A stretch of DNA of 8,145 nt from Acidobacteriota bacterium. GTDB taxonomy: Bacteria; Acidobacteriota; Terriglobia; Terriglobales; Acidobacteriaceae. Location of the stretch: contig JAJZCX010000056.1 in the NCBI GenBank assembly GCA_021851625.1, positions 1 to 8,145 of the forward strand, given 5' to 3'. Position 1 is the stretch's first letter. Each line of letters begins with the position of its first letter. The position numbers were made by a program, and so were the translations under genes. Shown here piece after piece: positions 5,996 to 8,145 of the stretch. The notes beneath the pieces are model-generated. The model did not search any database. It was not told where the DNA came from and saw only the letters and a list, made by a program, of their open reading frames with translations.

Positions 5996-8059
5996 TCAGG
6001 CAGTCTTACGATGCAATTTTTCTGCGATCTTTTGCTGGTCGCAGAGCGGACAAAATGGATGTTCCCCCGATAGATACCCATGCACCGGACAAATGGAAAA
6101 TGTCGGCGTAACCGTGATGTAGGGTAGGCGGAAACGCTCCAACGCGCGGCGCACAAGCTGCTTGCATGCTGCGGCACTGGAGATTCGTTCTCCCACATAC
6201 AAGTGCAAAACCGTACCCCCGGTGTACTTGGCTTGCAGCGCCTCTTGTCGCTCCAAGGCTTCAAATGGGTCATCCGTAAAGTTCACCGGCAATTGAGAAG
6301 AGTTTGTATAGTACGGATTTTGGACAGATCCGGCCTGCAAAATATCTGGGAATCGCTTGCGATCTTCTCTGGCGAAACGATAGGTTGTGCCCTCAGCAGG
6401 CGTGGCTTCCAAGTTGTACATGTGCCCAGTCTCTTCTTGGAATGCAGTCATACGAGTGCGAATATGATCCAACACATCGCATGCGAAACGGTGTCCCGAC
6501 GGATGGGTAATGTCTTGAGCGTCCGCAGTAAAATTTCGAATCATCTCATTGATGCCGTTCACTCCAATGGTGGAAAAGTGATTGCGCATCGTGCCCAGAT
6601 ATCGTTTGGTGTAGGGAAACAGCCCATCCTCCATGGAACGTTGAATGACCTTGCGCTTCATCTCCAAACTATTCTTTGCCATTTCCAGCAAGACATCCAA
6701 GCGTTGGTATAGACCGGAGGAGTCACCCCGAAACAAGTAGCCCAAGCGCGCGCAGTTGATGGTGACAACTCCGATCGATCCCGTTTGTTCGGCTGAGCCA
6801 AACAACCCGTTACCGCGTTTGAGCAATTCTCGAAGATCCAACTGCAAGCGGCAACACATGGAACGAATCATGTTGGGCTTCAATTCTGAGTTAATAAAGT
6901 TTTGAAAATAAGGCAGGCCATATTTGGCCGTCATGGAAAATAAAAGTTCGGCATTTTCTGAATCCCAAGGAAATTCCTGCGTAATGTTGTATGTCGGAAT
7001 GGGAAACGTGAAAACTCTGCCTTTGGCATCCCCTCGCATCATCGTTTCAATATAGGCACGGTTAATCATGTCCATTTCCGCTTGCAAGTCTCCATAGCAG
7101 AACGGCATTGCCTCACCAGCAATCAAGGGGGTTTGCTGGCAAATATCTTCTGGACAGACCCAATCGAAGGTGACGTTTGTAAACGGGGTCTGACTTCCCC
7201 AACGCGAAGGAACGTTCAGGTTGTAAATGAACTCCTGCATATTTTGCAGAACCTGCTCATAGGTAAGGCTGTCCTTGCGCACAAAGGGAGCCAGATAAGT
7301 ATCGAAAGAACTAAATGCCTGGGCACCGGCCCATTCATTCTGCAGGGTGCCAAGAAAGTTCACCATTTGCCCGATGGCACTGGACAAATGACGCGGGGGC
7401 GCTGCCTCAACCTTGCCAGAGACTCCATTGAATCCTTCTTGCAAAAGAACTCGGAGAGACCAGCCCGCGCAATAGCCCGCCAGCATGTCCAGATCGTGAA
7501 TGTGGATGTCTCCCTCACGATGCGCCGCCGCAATCTCTTGTGGGTAAACATGGCTGAGCCAGTAGTTGGCTACCACCTTCCCCGCCACGTTGAGGATCAG
7601 CCCGCCCAAAGAGTACCCTTGGTTAGCATTGGCGCGCACCCTCCAATCCTCCTGTGCCAGATATTCATTGACAGAAGAGACAGCATGGACGACAGCCTGT
7701 CTGTCCTTGCGCAGTCGGCTGTGCTGTTCCCGGTATGCAATATAGGCACGGGCTGTCTGGAAATAGCCTGCGTCCATCAGCACCAATTCGACGTGGTCTT
7801 GAATCTGCTCAATCGCTGGTATCTGCTGTCCGATCGAAAGTCGCAGCTTCTGTAGAACTTGCTCGGTCAGGCTCTGCGCGGTCGTCACCGCAAATTCTCC
7901 TGCGGCTTGGCCAGCACGCGCTATGGCAGAGCTAATGCGTTCGGCATCAAACGGGGCCTGCGTTCCATCCCGTTGCAGAATGTGCGTCCATGCGAGGGAC
8001 GGTGTTCCCCTTGTGTGCTGGAATTCTTCCTCAATATGCATGTGTATTGCCACTCCCAT
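5996..8059 (-). CDS. nrdD: Anaerobic (class III) ribonucleoside-triphosphate reductase, large chain without glycyl-radical tail
   Basis: The protein has 687 residues. An ATP-cone allosteric domain (about 26-115, ILQRDGTQAPFDAERISSAI) is followed by the reductase barrel with IHIHDLDMLAGYCAGWSL (185-202), NVPSRWGSQTPFTN (282-295), FPIPTYNI (352-359) and RSMCCRLQLD (399-408). One of C402/C403 is the likely thiyl-radical cysteine. STIGVNGINEM (496-506) and VTPTFSICPVHGY come later. A zinc motif C657-x2-H660...C670-x2-C673 ends the chain. The usual RVxGYxRP glycyl-radical segment is absent and supplied by the next gene. The enzyme reduces NTPs to dNTPs anaerobically. I give the first ATG (8059), but it has no ribosome-binding site; the in-frame ATG at 8041 has GGGAG about 11 nt upstream and may be the true start. 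First gene of the operon. Confidence 0.95.
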   Translation of the reverse strand: MGVAIHMHIEEEFQHTRGTPSLAWTHILQRDGTQAPFDAERISSAIARAGQAAGEFAVTTAQSLTEQVLQKLRLSIGQQIPAIEQIQDHVELVLMDAGYFQTARAYIAYREQHSRLRKDRQAVVHAVSSVNEYLAQEDWRVRANANQGYSLGGLILNVAGKVVANYWLSHVYPQEIAAAHREGDIHIHDLDMLAGYCAGWSLRVLLQEGFNGVSGKVEAAPPRHLSSAIGQMVNFLGTLQNEWAGAQAFSSFDTYLAPFVRKDSLTYEQVLQNMQEFIYNLNVPSRWGSQTPFTNVTFDWVCPEDICQQTPLIAGEAMPFCYGDLQAEMDMINRAYIETMMRGDAKGRVFTFPIPTYNITQEFPWDSENAELLFSMTAKYGLPYFQNFINSELKPNMIRSMCCRLQLDLRELLKRGNGLFGSAEQTGSIGVVTINCARLGYLFRGDSSGLYQRLDVLLEMAKNSLEMKRKVIQRSMEDGLFPYTKRYLGTMRNHFSTIGVNGINEMIRNFTADAQDITHPSGHRFACDVLDHIRTRMTAFQEETGHMYNLEATPAEGTTYRFAREDRKRFPDILQAGSVQNPYYTNSSQLPVNFTDDPFEALERQEALQAKYTGGTVLHLYVGERISSAAACKQLVRRALERFRLPYITVTPTFSICPVHGYLSGEHPFCPLCDQQKIAEKLHRKTA

Positions 8060-8061
8060 CC

Positions 8062-8099
8062 ATTGTATAAATAGTCTTTATAGGCCCAACATATTGTGC
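8062..8099 (-). promoter_or_regulatory. Candidate tandem NrdR boxes
   Basis: The NrdR repressor recognises paired sites close to acaCwAtATaTwGtgt set an integral number of helical turns apart. On the minus strand CAATATGTTG (8096-8087) matches the ten-base core at 9 positions. CTATTTATAC (8074-8065) matches at 8. Their starts are 22 bp apart, about two turns. The first box fills the promoter spacer and the second covers the start region, so binding would block transcription. The reading rests on eye-matching to a remembered consensus; no nrdR gene is in the window. Confidence 0.5.
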
Positions 8100-8106
8100 A
8101 TGTCAA
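8077..8106 (-). promoter_or_regulatory. Sigma-70 type promoter of the nrd operon
   Basis: TTGACA (8106-8101, perfect -35) and TATAAA (8082-8077, 5 of 6 to the -10) are separated by 18 bp on the minus strand. The expected transcription start is near 8070, leaving a leader of about 11 nt to the ATG at 8059 or about 29 nt to the ATG at 8041. The latter is more comfortable for ribosome binding. Confidence 0.7.
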
Positions 8107-8126
8107 GGAATTCCGCTAAAGGCTGC

Positions 8127-8145
8127 AAAAAACGGCACCCGCTTC
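8127..8145 (-). terminator. Possible 3' half of a terminator cut by the window edge
   Basis: Read on the minus strand, GAAGCGGGTGCCG (8145-8133) runs straight into TTTTTT (8132-8127), the appearance of the descending arm and T-run of an intrinsic terminator for a gene lying to the right. The ascending arm would be outside the window, so the hairpin itself cannot be verified. Confidence 0.3.

Noticed and set aside
5942..5998. Readthrough or selenocysteine at the nrdD TGA joining NrdD to the glycyl-radical segment
   Set aside because: TGA is followed immediately by TAG in the same frame, and the small gene has its own AGGAGG site. Recoding would not give a fusion.
7082..7855. 257-codon plus-strand frame opposite nrdD
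   Set aside because: Antisense shadow of a strongly conserved gene; the translation has no recognisable domain.
8060..8145. FNR/CRP-type palindrome ahead of nrdD
   Set aside because: No TTGAT-N4-ATCAA or TGTGA-N6-TCACA match could be found; GGAATTCC is a plain restriction-type palindrome.

Overview
The window looks like chromosomal DNA of an acidobacterium, probably class Terriglobia. This is an inference. It rests on three things: an M23 peptidase whose N-terminus (RRRYIVYVTRDEQG, then a membrane helix and a coiled coil) reads like a form I associate with that group; a small secreted protein with an ATLPNxxC motif of the kind common there; and interspersed inverted repeats built on the TCATTCTGAGCG..GAAGAATCC / GATTCCTCGACTCGCT..GGAATGACA theme. 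No rRNA, tRNA, CRISPR array, transposase or phage gene was seen.

Layout. Positions 2-127 (+) hold the last 41 codons of an ABC-F type ATPase. A hairpin follows that works best as the terminator of the minus-strand gene at 188-1123, a Tat-exported aldo/keto reductase. Next on the minus strand is a 154-residue secreted protein of unknown function (1390-1854). Positions 1855-2617 contain no convincing gene; their right two thirds hold two palindromic repeat elements. At 2618-3586 (-) lies a membrane-anchored M23 peptidase with intact zinc ligands. It is divergent from thiL at 3922-5055 (+), thiamine-monophosphate kinase, which carries an apparent extra segment of about 24 residues.

From 8106 down to 5052 on the minus strand is an anaerobic (class III) ribonucleotide reductase operon. 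It has a near-consensus promoter overlapped by two NrdR-box-like sequences, then nrdD (687 codons: ATP cone, catalytic barrel and zinc motif, but no glycyl-radical motif). A 62-codon gene follows that encodes the missing glycyl-radical tail (CEVWTRVMGYHRPV, with its own AGGAGG ribosome-binding site). The last gene is nrdG, the radical-SAM activase, joined to the small gene by an ATGA stop/start overlap. Together these would reduce ribonucleotides to deoxyribonucleotides without oxygen: NrdG makes a glycyl radical on the small protein, which should dock into NrdD and generate the catalytic thiyl radical. nrdG and thiL converge with overlapping stop codons. The nrd operon is clearly lower in G+C than thiL in the lines I counted, which may point to a separate origin.

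The most interesting item is the two-polypeptide class III reductase. I believe small proteins of this kind occur in some proteobacteria, so the arrangement may be undercharacterised rather than unknown. The promoter/operator reading is a good second lead.
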